Assembly (NCBI GenBank): GCA_013399115.1
Contig: VXAA01002192.1
Coordinates: forward strand, 126,666 to 190,665
DNA from: Anseranas semipalmata
Taxonomy: Eukaryota; Chordata; Aves; Anseriformes; Anseranatidae
Direction: 5' to 3'
DNA length: 64,000 nt
Shown in pieces: positions 22,376 through 33,353 of this stretch; the stretch's first letter is position 1, and every line of letters starts with the position of its first letter. Both the position numbers and the translations under genes were made by a program. The notes under the pieces were generated by a model. It was not told the DNA's origin and ran no database searches. It saw only the letters and a list, made by a program, of their open reading frames with translations.

Positions 22376-25300
22376 CTCCCCTCCCTTACACCTAAATGGT
22401 AATAGTAGGCAAATAACACACTGCCCCTCACCTAAAAATCTCAGACCGCTTAACAAATCCTAATAGAGCCTAATGATGACTTTGGAAGAACAGTAAGTAT
22501 CCTCTTAAGTGTTCTCTTGATCTAAACAGGCAGGCTCTGCCTTCCCTTGTTCCAATAATGCACATCATGTCAAGGATGCCAAATTGCCATCCTGGCATCG
22601 AAAGTATCATCCTAATTCATGCTCAGGATGTAGAAAAGTTAAAAAAAAAAAAAAAGTGTGACATACAAACGAAGGTCTGTAAAATTGTTAAGTACTCTGT
22701 CACTTTTACTGGATTAGTAAAAGTCCCTGCTTGCGGAGTGAAGCCACAATATATATCTTGACTCAGATCCCTGCCAGCAACAGAGGAATACTGCAAAACA
22801 CTGCCCCAAACAGCAGCCACAGCAGGAAAAGGCTGACAAAGCACAGGGAGCATTAGAGCTGTGGGTCTTGTAGCCCTTGATGCCTCGAGGCAACAGACAG
22901 CTGCTGTGCCCACAGCAATGGGGAGCGCTGCAGGGCTGGACACAGAGGCTGGACTTCAGCCTCAACCATCCAGGACAGGTGCTGCGATGGCAGCTCAAGC
23001 AGGTTTTTCTTCCTTGGGCTAGGGTGGGTTTCTTGTTACAACTAAAATTACACCTGAATTTCTGGCTTTATTTGTCTGAGCAACATGGGGTTAATATCCT
23101 GTCTGAGGAAAAGCGGTATTTCCTTTCTTAGCACAGTCTCTTAACATGGAGTTACATCTGTGGCAACGACCAACACTACAGGGCTGTATTGCAAGTCCTC
23201 CCAGCTGAATGCGTCACAGCGTTTATTTTAAATGATACCTCCCAGTTTGCCATAAACCTCAACACGCTGCAAATCAGAGGCAAAGACCTAGGTGCAACCC
23301 CCATGGCTTTGTTTCTTCTTCCAAATGGTGGAGTCAACAAGATGGAGAAGACAACATTGCACGTGTTCAGCCTTCAGCCCTTCTGCACGCGTAAACAAGA
23401 TAAACACATATACAAATGGTCATACAAATGGTCCATGTACAGCATGCCATAAGAGCCAATGATGCTGATCACAATAAAGCAGCTAAAGTAAAACTTAAAG
23501 ATGGACTAGACAGTGCTCCATTATACTAGACACTCTGCTACTCTGAGAAGAAATTTGATTGGCATAATGTTCAAAAAAGCAACTGAGACTTCCCCAACTA
23601 AATTGACATTTTACTGTCCAGAAGTGAAAAATTAAATATTTGTTTTCTGATTCAAGGTGGCAGATCATTATTTCTACATTTATGGTGGTTATGTTAAATG
23701 AACAGAAAAGATTTAACGAAATTTGATATTATAATAAATTTAAGAGCTCTTAAAATACTAGTAGTTTGACAGTGAAACACACACTGCCACAATCACCCCA
23801 ACCACACGTTCACATGAAGAATTACCACCCGCTGCCTCCACAAACATTACTCAGACCTAGACTGTCACCATCTGTGCATTGTGAAGACAGCAAGAACTCA
23901 TTTGGCAATTAGCATCAGTGGAAAGCGCTGTACCACGTAAGCAGTGTTCTACATAACAACAACATAGCTCAATAACAAGCTTAGCATGTTTAAGCATAAT
24001 TGGTTGGAGAAATCAATCCCCTTCTCTGGTGTAATTGTTGTGCGTGCAAATGAGAAACAGGAGCGAAGCCGAGAGAGCTCTGCTACGTGCCTCCTGCTAC
24101 AGGCTCACATTTTGGTGCAAGTACTAGGGAATGTAGTCAAAAATCAAGTACGGATGGCAAGGAAGAATGTTTCTTCACCTATTTCTGGGCAGACCATAAA
24201 CAGTAATTGCAGCGAGAGGTGATTTCTCCCATCATGCCCTGTGCTCTATTGAGCTCACTCAAGATGTAATTGGAAAACAAATACAGCAACACCATCATCA
24301 GGACAGACACAAGTGCTTGTCTTGGGAGCGAGGCGCTGTATAATGCGATAGGTCTTATTTCCACTGACACTCCTTCTTCTTATCTAATAAAATACTCTGC
24401 CACAGTCTTTGCAACCCCACGGTAACAATTAAATCTCATACATATGTATTGGTGCTCTGTGTAGATTCAAAGGGATATTCTAATAACTATTAAATGTTAA
24501 GAACTGGCCTGTCTGGAAAATAGAATGTAATTCATCACCAAATTATTTGGTTAATGTAACATCCTCCTCCTCCTCTCACACGCATAAGGAAATTGTAAGT
24601 AGGAGCTAATAAAAGTGGATCTTAGTAAACAAAAAAAGATTTTGCTAGACATAGTATATAGCATTGCATAGTTACACTTATTTTAACCTTTCTGCATCAA
24701 TAAATTTACAGTGAAGTCCATAAGCTACACAAAGAAAAGAAAGAAAAAGCAATTACCGGTGAGAAATGCCACACTTGTTAAAAATACCAGCCAAAGCATA
24801 AGAAGCTAAATTTGATGAGATTGCACATTTGATATGACTCATTTGTTCGATGGTTTTAGCCTTAACGGGCCCATGGTTGAACCTGAAAGGATAATTTCAA
24901 AATAAATGTATAGCTATTAGCTTCTGGACACCACAAAAGTTGTACTAGAATAGCATTGCAAAGTCAAACAAACTAAAAATATTTCAAGACACGGTGACAC
25001 TGCCAGTGACTGCAGACAAGAAGCGTTTTATCTGCTTGGGATAGAGTAAGATTTTAGGCTTGAAAGCATTTCTTCGCTCCCTCAAATATACTTTCTTATT
25101 TTTAAAGCTGCAAGCCTGTAGACACAACATGTAACATAGTGCTGGCACAGGAATCCATTGTAATTTAGCGTTATACATAGCCACCTACCTGATATGACAG
25201 TGCCATTAAATCACACCCACTAGCTGACAAGGGACCACTGAGATGTTTCATGCAGATGAGTTTAAAACTGCAGAGTGATTTTAAATGAATTTAAATACTG

Positions 25301-25499
25301 ACACCACTAACAACGTCCCTCTCTTACCAACGTTCATGCCACAGAGGCTCCACTCCATCACCCCTCAGCTGATAAACAGAAATCTTAATATTTCCTACAG
25401 GAAGTAGGAACACATAGGACTTGACAAGTAGTATTTAGCCCCGCTTACACTACCACAGTTATTTGGTTACCTTCTCCTGTCTGCTTCCTGTCTGCTAAG
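22376..25499. other. Non-coding sequence
   Basis: No gene is recognisable. There is an A-tract at 22641-22655 and an exact 12-base tandem duplication at 23410-23433 (ATACAAATGGTC twice). Just after the MIR, 'AATCTCAGACCGCTTAACAAA' near 22437 vaguely resembles another CORE-SINE segment but is too diverged to call. Confidence 0.5.
23410..23433 (+). repeat. 12-bp tandem duplication
   Basis: ATACAAATGGTC is repeated twice head-to-tail without mismatch. Confidence 0.9.
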
Positions 25500-25660
25500 T
25501 GTGATGCTTTTTTTCTGCCTAATATCCTGTGAAGGTGCCAATTACCCTGCTGCTTATCAGCTGAAAACTATGCTTTGTGCAAAGGGAGCATCAATTATTT
25601 GTGAGCAGAGAGCAAAGCCTGTTTGAATCATAATGATAGGATGCTGGGGCTTCCAGCAAA
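25500..25660. promoter_or_regulatory. Candidate conserved noncoding element with GATA/E-box overlap
   Basis: A TTATC (GATA) core overlaps the E-box CAGCTG (25558-25563) in CTTATCAGCTG. AATTACCC, TCAATTATTTG and AATCATAATGATAGG lie within 80 bases. The segment is unique, CpG-free and free of simple repeats. The arrangement resembles tissue enhancers, but function is inferred. Confidence 0.25.
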
Positions 25661-28600
25661 TAGAACGTATCAAAAGGTAACATAAATCTAATAAAGTGTA
25701 GGTCATAAGGGATCATCTCAGAAGTCCACACTTCAATCTTTAATTGTTAAAATTATGTTAGTTTTGCAAAAGGCAGGCCTGTGAGCATGTATGAGCTCGC
25801 TATTGCTTAATAATGGGGAAAAAACAACAACCCACAACAGAAAATATATTCTTCAAGCGATGCTGTCTTTAAATGCATCATTTCTTCCACTCAATTCATT
25901 TGAATCATTAGGCTTTCTACACGTGTGCTGTTGTTCATGCCTTGGTTCTGTACTGATAACCATTTTGCAGCAAACCCTCCTTGGTCTCAGCCAGACATAA
26001 ACATGCTGCAAACCTGTAATCCTCTGCAGATTGCAGAGAGAGGCTGTAAAATGATTTTGTGGGGACACTGGTCTCTTTATTTGGTATCAATATTGCCTTT
26101 ACAACCCCCCCTTACCCCCCCTTTCAATTTCAGGCAAGCTTTTGTACATGGGGGGATATGGGACAGAAAGATTAGGTTATTCCTTGAACTACCTCTGTAA
26201 GGTCAGCTCTTTATATGCTTTTGAAACCCAATTTGAAGGGCTTGTCCCTACTTTTTCCTCAAGGATTGTGATTCACAAGGGTTACTAGCAGAGACCATTA
26301 TCTTATCGTAACACCTGCTCCAAGTGGTGGGACTGCTGGGTAGCTCCTGCAAACCAGCTTCTTTTATACTGCAGAACTGCTTACCTGCTGACTGACACAG
26401 TCTCATTCAAATGATGTACAAGTGTGTCCCGACCATTTGTAGGATTATCGTGCTCTTCTTTCATGCGCTGGTATCCCCCAGCCCTGACTCGGGTCAGAAA
26501 TCAGGTGATGGTGCTTCTGGGAAAGGCCTGACTACTCGGAGATGCAATATGCAAGGAATAAATAGCCCACTGGTTTCCAGGCCTATGGCAGCACGGGAGT
26601 CTTGTTTTAGGTTATTACCCTGTTACTAGGAGAGCAGCAATGCTGCTGCTTAGGAAAATGTTGAAACTTATTAAACTACTCAGTGCACAATATTACTTTT
26701 AGGCCACTGAGCCCTAGGCAAAAAGCTCCCATTCTGCTTCCTAATGAGTGCACAGAATGCTGTACTGGTATTGCAAGAGAAAAATAACGGTGTCGCAGTC
26801 TGAAAGGACTCATCTAAAAGATACAGTATTAACAAAATGCATATGCACACAGATGTAAAGGTCAGCCCCTAGTGATGGTCACCTCTGGCAGTAGCTGTCA
26901 TACGATGGTCAAAGGTGTGGGAGATGCTTGAACAACCCCGGGCAGCAGACGTGACACAAAGAATGATGGAGAGAGGGAGAAACAGAACGCGGCAGCCGAG
27001 GCGCACTGCCTCTTCCTGCCTCATCTCTGCACATCTCAGAGCAGCCTACGATGTTCTGTGATCAATTATTGTATCTGCAGGTCTGCTTAGGGATCTGAAG
27101 AAATTCAATATTTTCAGCTGCAGTTTTCCTCCCTGCAATCGCAGGCCTCTAGCTTCCAGAAAACGCACTGCTCGCGCCAGTTTGCAAGCCCCTGCCCCTC
27201 TCAGCCAAGGGCGCGTGGGCCCGCTTTGAGCTGAGAGAAAATACTGGTGCTGACACCAGCTCACCACCGGTGCTCTGCAAAGGAACTGATGGAACAGGCC
27301 GTTCCTCACGTTACTTGTGTCAGCGGGTACCTACTGTGCTCCATTTCTAGCGGCTACGAGGAGCACGGCACCACACCGCGGTTCCTGCCCTGTCAGCACA
27401 GCCCTCTTTCGGATGTGCCCCGAGGACTGCTCAGTTCCCTGTGGCCCCGTGTGCCAGGCAGGCTGCAAACCAGTAACCTGTATCACAAGGCAAGCTGGTC
27501 ATAAGACAAGCTACTGAAGCCAAGGTTTCCAAGGCTGCACTACCCAAAGTGATATTCGAGCTATTTCTGAACAGAACACAAATACCCAGCGGGCAGCTGA
27601 CTGCTTTCTCCTGGCATTCATGCAGCTTGGCCCAGGCCCAGGCCCAGCAGCTATGGTTGCCGCAAGTAGGGATAGCCAAGCAAGCTAGTTAATGTAAATA
27701 ATAAAGATACGAATTAGTATCAACAGTGAAAAACCACAATCTTATCAGAGAAACAATTCCTCAACTTACACAGCCTTATTCAATTCACAATTTCTGGGAA
27801 AAGACGGAAGATTAGGCAGACCTTGCTGTGACCATCAAAGTCAGCAAATCTGAGGGAAAGGGGGACGTTAAGACACGGGGCATCACAGCTATTAAACAGA
27901 AGCAGTTGTGCAGACAAACAATCGGGCAGCCTGGCAGAGTTCAAAATGCCACCTGGCCGATACTAAAAAACAATAATCTTGTAAACAGTGTCAAAATTTG
28001 GGCAGCCTCTCCGATCACGGAGCACATGGTCTGTTGCACACCCCAGTTGTGTCCCTTTGGTCTGATATTCTCACCGGCACCACTTCTAGCTCTGCCTTTA
28101 ACTAGAAAGCAGGGACATAAAACTGCCCTGCCTAGGGCCAACGAGGCAGAAGATCCAAATACAAACAGCACCATAATCTCCACATCTCAACTAAAACGCA
28201 TGTTGATTACAACAGCTTTGAAGGAATTAGTCTTCGGGAAGCTTGGCTTGATTTGTTCACCCCAATTTGACATTTCAATAATCCCTTTGGAAAAGGCAAG
28301 TTCTCTTTGCACACCGGGATCGCGATGGGCTGCACCATCGGCACATCTGCTGTGATGACGATGCTCCTCTTGCAGCCTGCTCAGGGCCTCCTCTGCTGCC
28401 CAAGGCTGCATCTCGGCTGCTGGGGGAAGCCGTGGCCGAGCTGACAGTGCCCACAGTGCTGCACCAGAGCATTACGCGACTCTCACTGGATGCACACAGG
28501 AAAATCCCTCGGACTCATCCTCAGCCTATGTAGAGACAGCATTCAAAGGGATAAGATAGCAAAGAGTCTTTGCACAGGATTTCTGGGGATAGTATTAATT

Positions 28601-30199
28601 TCCTGAGAATGATATTAATCAAAATGGCAGGAATAATGCAAACAAACTGCATAGTAGACAGGAGGTGCTCATGGAGCCGAGTTAAGAAAACAACTTGATT
28701 TAGAAGCCTTTGAGATAACTGTGTTTTGTCTTTTTATACACTACTGCAACAGAACTATGCATGAGTTATAGTAGCACTTTATACTTATTAAGCAGGTCTT
28801 ACTGGGAAAACCAAACAGATCTTTGTCTTTACAGATGCCTCATATAGGCACCCCAAAAATACAGAAACAGGACAAGCAAAATCATTGCAGCCTGAGATGC
28901 TGGTGAGCCAGTCACCTTTGTTTTGTTAATTAAGCTCGTATTTTGCTTTGGCTGACTGGCCTCTGACTCTGCTCAAGAAGCACCTTGCTGTCCAGCACTT
29001 GTTACGACTATTTCCTCCCTTGTGAGCTGACAATTTATTTGGACACATTTATGGAGAAATATATAACAAGGTATGGATGCTCCAAAATATAATTTGTAAC
29101 TGTGTCACTTTCAGGTGCAAGTCTTTAATATACAGATCCATTGTGCTAATAGCTACAGATCAAGTACTAAATGTTTTAACCAGCCTGACAGTGCTAAGAT
29201 TTGTTTAGGAATCAAAAGGAGATCAAAAGAATATGTCTGGGTTGGGAAAGTTATTTCCCTGAAATGCTGTTCTTTCTCATGGATTCTGGTGACCCTAAGC
29301 TAATCACTACTTATAGTAAGAGCAGTATATTTGGCTAACCATTGAAAATAGAAACTTTAAACTTTACAGAGTTTGCAGACAGTCCCTGGAGTATTACAGG
29401 CCACTAAGGATGAATGCCAAAGAGGAATTTTTTATCTCTCCTTTTTTCCTTCTTCCACTCTGAAACAATCATCAATTACCCTTATCCACTAGCACCATCT
29501 CATCTAAGTTCATTTTCAAGATGAAGTTTCCTCGTTGGATGGTGGCTGTCCAATCCTCTTTCTGTCCATCATGGACTGCTTTAGCGCTGTCCCCAGATTG
29601 ACAGCCTGAGAGTGAATCAATAATAATTATCAGACTGCAACCACAGCGAGCTGTGTAATTCTGTGATGGGATAGCACTGAACAAACAGCCCCACATCTAC
29701 TGCACAGCTTTAAATACGTGGTCCAGGGCTGGCCATTTAACTACTCTGATCATGCGGTTAGTAGTTAGCTGTTGGCCTCTTTTTCCATCCCAAACATAAA
29801 ACGTTTAAAAACGGCATGCTACTCTAACACAATCATGCCATCTCCTGCATTTTGCTATGTAAAAACTATTTGCCAGCAGATGTTAAGTAAGCCCATGACA
29901 CAAAACAATACATAACTGAAGAGGAGAAAAAGGTTATTTTTCCTGAGGCTGTTTTTTCCCCTATGAACCCTGAGTGTGATAAAGACAAAAAGCAGCTGAT
30001 CTACCACATACAAACAGATGCGAGCACACGCACCGCACATTAAAAGCGATATGCATTGTACATACTGGGTGAATGACAAGGTCTGGGGGCTTTCCCAGGT
30101 AGCGGCAACGTTGCTGACTCAGCTGGGATACTAAAGTCATCTTAATCTCATTGGATGGACATGCACACCACAGGCGTTTTCCAATTGCCCTGGCAATGA
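25661..30199. other. Non-coding sequence
   Basis: No gene is recognisable. The 175-codon plus-strand frame at 27828-28355 has no domain I know and lacks a believable exon context. A C7-TTA-C7 tract lies at 26105-26121. A 34-codon frame at 27413-27517 encodes an evenly spaced Cys series (C-x3-C repeated) but is too short to call a gene. Moderately GC-rich patches lie at 27000-27520 and 28330-28470. Confidence 0.5.
26105..26121 (+). repeat. C7-TTA-C7 tract
   Basis: Two runs of seven C are separated by TTA. Each run can be split into two C-triplets, so the minus strand fits a minimal quadruplex pattern with loops of 1, 3 and 1. Confidence 0.9.
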
Positions 30200-31384
30200 A
30201 GCGGCTGGACTAATGGAAAAGCAGAATCATTTTGCTGGGGAGAACATCCTGGGGAACTACAAGATAAAGAAATGTGTAGTGCATTGTGCCATATGCTCTA
30301 TCAAATAAGAAATGGGTGTGTATTCAGGAACACTCGTACTGAAATGATTCCCAAGCCAGTTTTGATTCTTAAGAGCAAAATTAACGTTCTGGAAGCACCA
30401 GAAAGTATGAAACTCAGGTGCAGAAAAACTGTGAAAAAGGTACTGGCCTAAAATAAATAATTTTCACAAGATCCAGAGGTGAATAGAAGTATAAAGTAAT
30501 ACAAGTTAAGGAAGAATAGCTTTTATATAACTATCATGTGGAGAAGGGATTGGTAGGCTTTTAGAACAAAGCCAAGAAATGGAAGACAGAAAAATTAAGT
30601 GACACACAAAAACCAAATGCTATAAGGAGCACCACCTTTTAAACAACTGTAAGACATGTGGAATTAATAAGATTTCTTAGGAGGTAACAAGAGTAGTTTC
30701 CAGAGTAGAAAATTCTAAAAACAAACTAGGATAAACACTATACCATACAGTTACTAAAATGGAACGAGAGATTCTTGATGCAGTACACTTATCCTGGTGT
30801 TTAGAGGACTGTGCACTAAAAGAATAGCAAGCTCATTTTATAGTGCATTTCTTCAGGTCCAATTCGGTATAATTCCAGATGTTTCTTAAATTATCAACAA
30901 CAAACCAAGCCAATGCATCACAACAAGACAGACCAGCATGAGGATGTCTGAAATGGGCAAGTGCCAAGACCAATCTATATTACTGACCCCACAAATGTTA
31001 ACAGGTAGCTGGTTAGAAGTGGAGATCTACTAAAACATTAGGGGTGGGAAACAAGACGTTGTCTAAAATATACGCACTTATGAAAGATGTGGGATGTTAG
31101 ATGGAGAGACTTCCTCACAAAAGAAGAAATTCAATAAATCTTAGCCAACAACTTGGCTCCTCCAGAATGAGTAGAACATGCTGAATGTGTTTAGGCTGTG
31201 GACAGTAGCTGCCAGCGGAAAGACTTAGAAGTTGCCTAATGCAAACCAACACCTGGGGGAAAAAGAGGACTTCACAGAGAAACTTTAGAAGCAACTTAAA
31301 CATAGCAATGGAATCCATATCAACAATACTGAGTTAAGGTAAAAACAACAAACAATGGGTAAGGGGTAATGAGAAATTTCTACA
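30200..31384 (+). other. A-rich, T-poor tract upstream of the LTR
   Basis: The plus strand is visibly A-rich and T-depleted for about a kilobase (the line at 30601-30660 has roughly 26 A to 10 T). No gene or known repeat body is recognisable. It may be a worn copy of a retroelement whose coding strand is A-rich, or simply compositional drift. No second LTR was found here, so it is not obviously the interior of the adjacent provirus. Confidence 0.3.
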
Positions 31385-31718
31385 TGATTTGTCTAACGGT
31401 ACTGAAGCGTGGCATTAGCATCCTCCTTAGGAAATAAGTAACAGGTGAAACAAGGAGAGGACCAGCCGAGGCCATATCTATGGTCTGGATGAGATCCAGA
31501 AGCCTAAAGAGCATGCGCCAACTGAGAAGGTGAAAAGTTCAGCTCTGAGGAAGACGCCTTACTTCATCAGGACGACCACCTGGACGACCACTAGAGGGGC
31601 TCTACGCAAGCGCAGAAGAAGGAAGAAGATAATTAACATATGAAGCAGGGCTAGGCGGGGTTAGAAAATGAATATGTAGACAGGTTGCAAAACTTAGTGC
31701 ATATGTAATACTTTAGAG

Positions 31719-31729
31719 AATAAAAAGGA
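31719..31729 (+). promoter_or_regulatory. LTR TATA-like element
   Basis: GAATAAAAAGG lies about 70 bases upstream of the LTR polyadenylation signal, the spacing expected for a compact U3/R junction. Activity cannot be judged. Confidence 0.45.
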
Positions 31730-31792
31730 GGCGTGGGCTAACAACAGGGGAGCGTAACTTTGCGGAGATATCCCTTACGCTCCCGGCGCCGA

Positions 31793-31798
31793 AATAAA
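31793..31798 (+). terminator. LTR polyadenylation signal
   Basis: AATAAA lies inside the LTR, followed within about 25 bases by a CA-containing cleavage-like region and then the T/G-rich stretch TTTGTGAGTTGTG, a typical downstream element. Confidence 0.6.
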
Positions 31799-31852
31799 CG
31801 CATACTTTACATCTTACAACTTTGTGAGTTGTGAAGTGCTTCCTGTGAATCA

Positions 31853-33254
31853 ATACAAGACAAGATAGATGGCCTCAGCAGATGACAGATGTTATGAGAT
31901 CTTTTCTCTACGTACAGGGTTAGAAAGTACGATTTGACTCGTTACTCTCATCAGTATTGTCTTGGTCCAGGGCCTGTTAAGATGGATGACAAATCTCCCC
32001 GTACCTTCCTTATTACAAAACCAGGAACACAGTGACAAAGTAGGAACATTTTACTAATGGACTGAGAAAACTACATTGAGTAAAAACATGCCAGTGAGAA
32101 ACATAAATCTGTATTTTAAGTATTTATGATAATTATTATGAATTTATCAAATGGATTAGAAAGAGCTCCAGCGCTGGAGGACAATAAATAGTTTAACACA
32201 AATAAAACAGAATTCAAACTGTAGTTCAAATCCCCTCTGGCTGGATTTCTGGCTTTATGCCTTGCTGAAATTCCCTGTTTCAATGAACAAGTGAGAAGCT
32301 AGCAGAATTATTGCCTGGTTAGCAATCAGAATAAAAACAAAGGCTGAGAAAAAGCATAGTGCTTCACAAGGACACGAGGACAGTGAAAAAATGGCCTAGT
32401 CAGTCATAGAGCTGAAGGTCAGGATATGGTCTTGAGCGTTATCTACCATTGCTAGATATTGGAAATCCTTATAAAGAGTCAGAAAGGTGTTGCATATTAT
32501 GTGAGCGGTTTAACAGCAGTAAAGCTATTATTGCAGGAGCAATTTCTGAAAGCCTAACAGAAAATCTAACTCTTTAGTTCCAAACACAAAACGAGCTTAT
32601 CATGCTTATTGTTGAATTCCCACTGGAAGCTCCCCAGATTCTACCTTCTCCTGTGTTTTGATTCCTTTTTTTTTTTCTCCAAGTGTTTTTTTTTTTTTTT
32701 TCTTCCCAGAGAAGTGCTTACTGCATTTGAACATACATTGCTGCTTACTTTCTACTGGCAAGGAAGAAATTAAATGAAACAAGCCAGAGGCAGGATATTA
32801 ATGCAGAGTGCATTAAAAGAAAAAAAAAAAATGATGGCCTGAACAGGGTAGTGACTGATTTATAAAATCAGTCACATACTTTTGGCTCAATGTCATGTTA
32901 TAAAAAGAAAAATAACCCTGTTTACATGAACAGGATGATTAATCACTCTTTTCTGCTATTTAAGATAGGCATTTTCTATTTTCCTTTTTTCTTTCATATT
33001 ATTTGTAGGCAGTAACATATTTGTTTTATAATATAAACCTAATAATCGTATTCTGATTATGTCCTGTAGTTAAAAGATCTGTCAGCAGCAATACTGAAAC
33101 AAACTTTCAGGCATTTCTAAGTAGTCATAAAAATTCAATATTGGATGAAACTTGACTTTTACAGAGTTTTATCAAAGAAGAAAATATTGCAAACATTGGG
33201 CCAGAACATCTGTAGGTCACGTTGTATAGTACTAGATTTCAAGGGAAGCATTTG
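31853..33254. other. Non-coding AT-rich sequence
   Basis: No gene is recognisable. Two T-tracts lie at 32666-32676 and 32686-32701, the second followed by CTTCCCAG, and an A-tract lies at about 32819-32831. Confidence 0.5.
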
Positions 33255-33353
33255 GAGCTGGACATGGTCTAGTGGAGGGATTGTTAGTGTTAGGTCTTAG
33301 GTTGGACTAGGTGATCTTGAAGGTCTCTTCCAACCAAAAGATTCTGTGATTCC
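33255..33353 (+). mobile_element. CR1 LINE 3' end, truncated
   Basis: The segment matches the terminal part of avian CR1 elements in order. GCTGGACATGGTCTAGTGGAGG corresponds to the 'aacctggtctagtggg' block. GGTTGGACTAGGTGATCTTG and AAGGTCTCTTCCAACC are the hallmark 3' motif. It ends in ATTCTGTGATTCC, about one and a half copies of the CR1 8-bp terminal repeat. CR1 is the dominant retrotransposon of bird genomes; it inserts by target-primed reverse transcription and lacks a poly-A tail, so nearly all copies are 5'-truncated like this. Only noncoding 3' sequence is present. The 5' edge is approximate. This element is the strongest evidence that the window is avian. Confidence 0.92.

Larger units (their letters stand above)
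31385..31852 (+). mobile_element. Solo LTR of an avian endogenous retrovirus
   Basis: About 468 bp starts with TG and ends with CA. The near-matching 5-bp flanks CTACA (31380-31384) and ATACA (31853-31857) are a possible target-site duplication with one change. Internal order fits an LTR. A U3 holds a 12-bp internal duplication (GGACGACCAC at 31570 and 31582). A TATA-like AATAAAAAGG lies at about 31720-31729. The polyadenylation signal AATAAA lies at 31793-31798, preceded by a GC-rich GGCGCCG. A short U5 has a small hairpin (ACAAC...GTTGT, about 31816-31832). CpG density is well above the flanks. No partner LTR, primer-binding site or gag/pol/env frame follows, so recombination has probably left a solo LTR. 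The family is not assigned; a 5-bp duplication would suit an ERVL- or ERV1-like element. The 5' boundary is the less certain end. Confidence 0.65.

Noticed and set aside
22430..22490. Possible second CORE-SINE segment directly after the MIR
   Set aside because: Match is restricted to about 20 diverged bases and could be chance.
27828..28355. 175-codon plus-strand open frame
   Set aside because: No recognisable domain, no supporting exon structure, and length is within what 64 kb of six-frame translation yields by chance.
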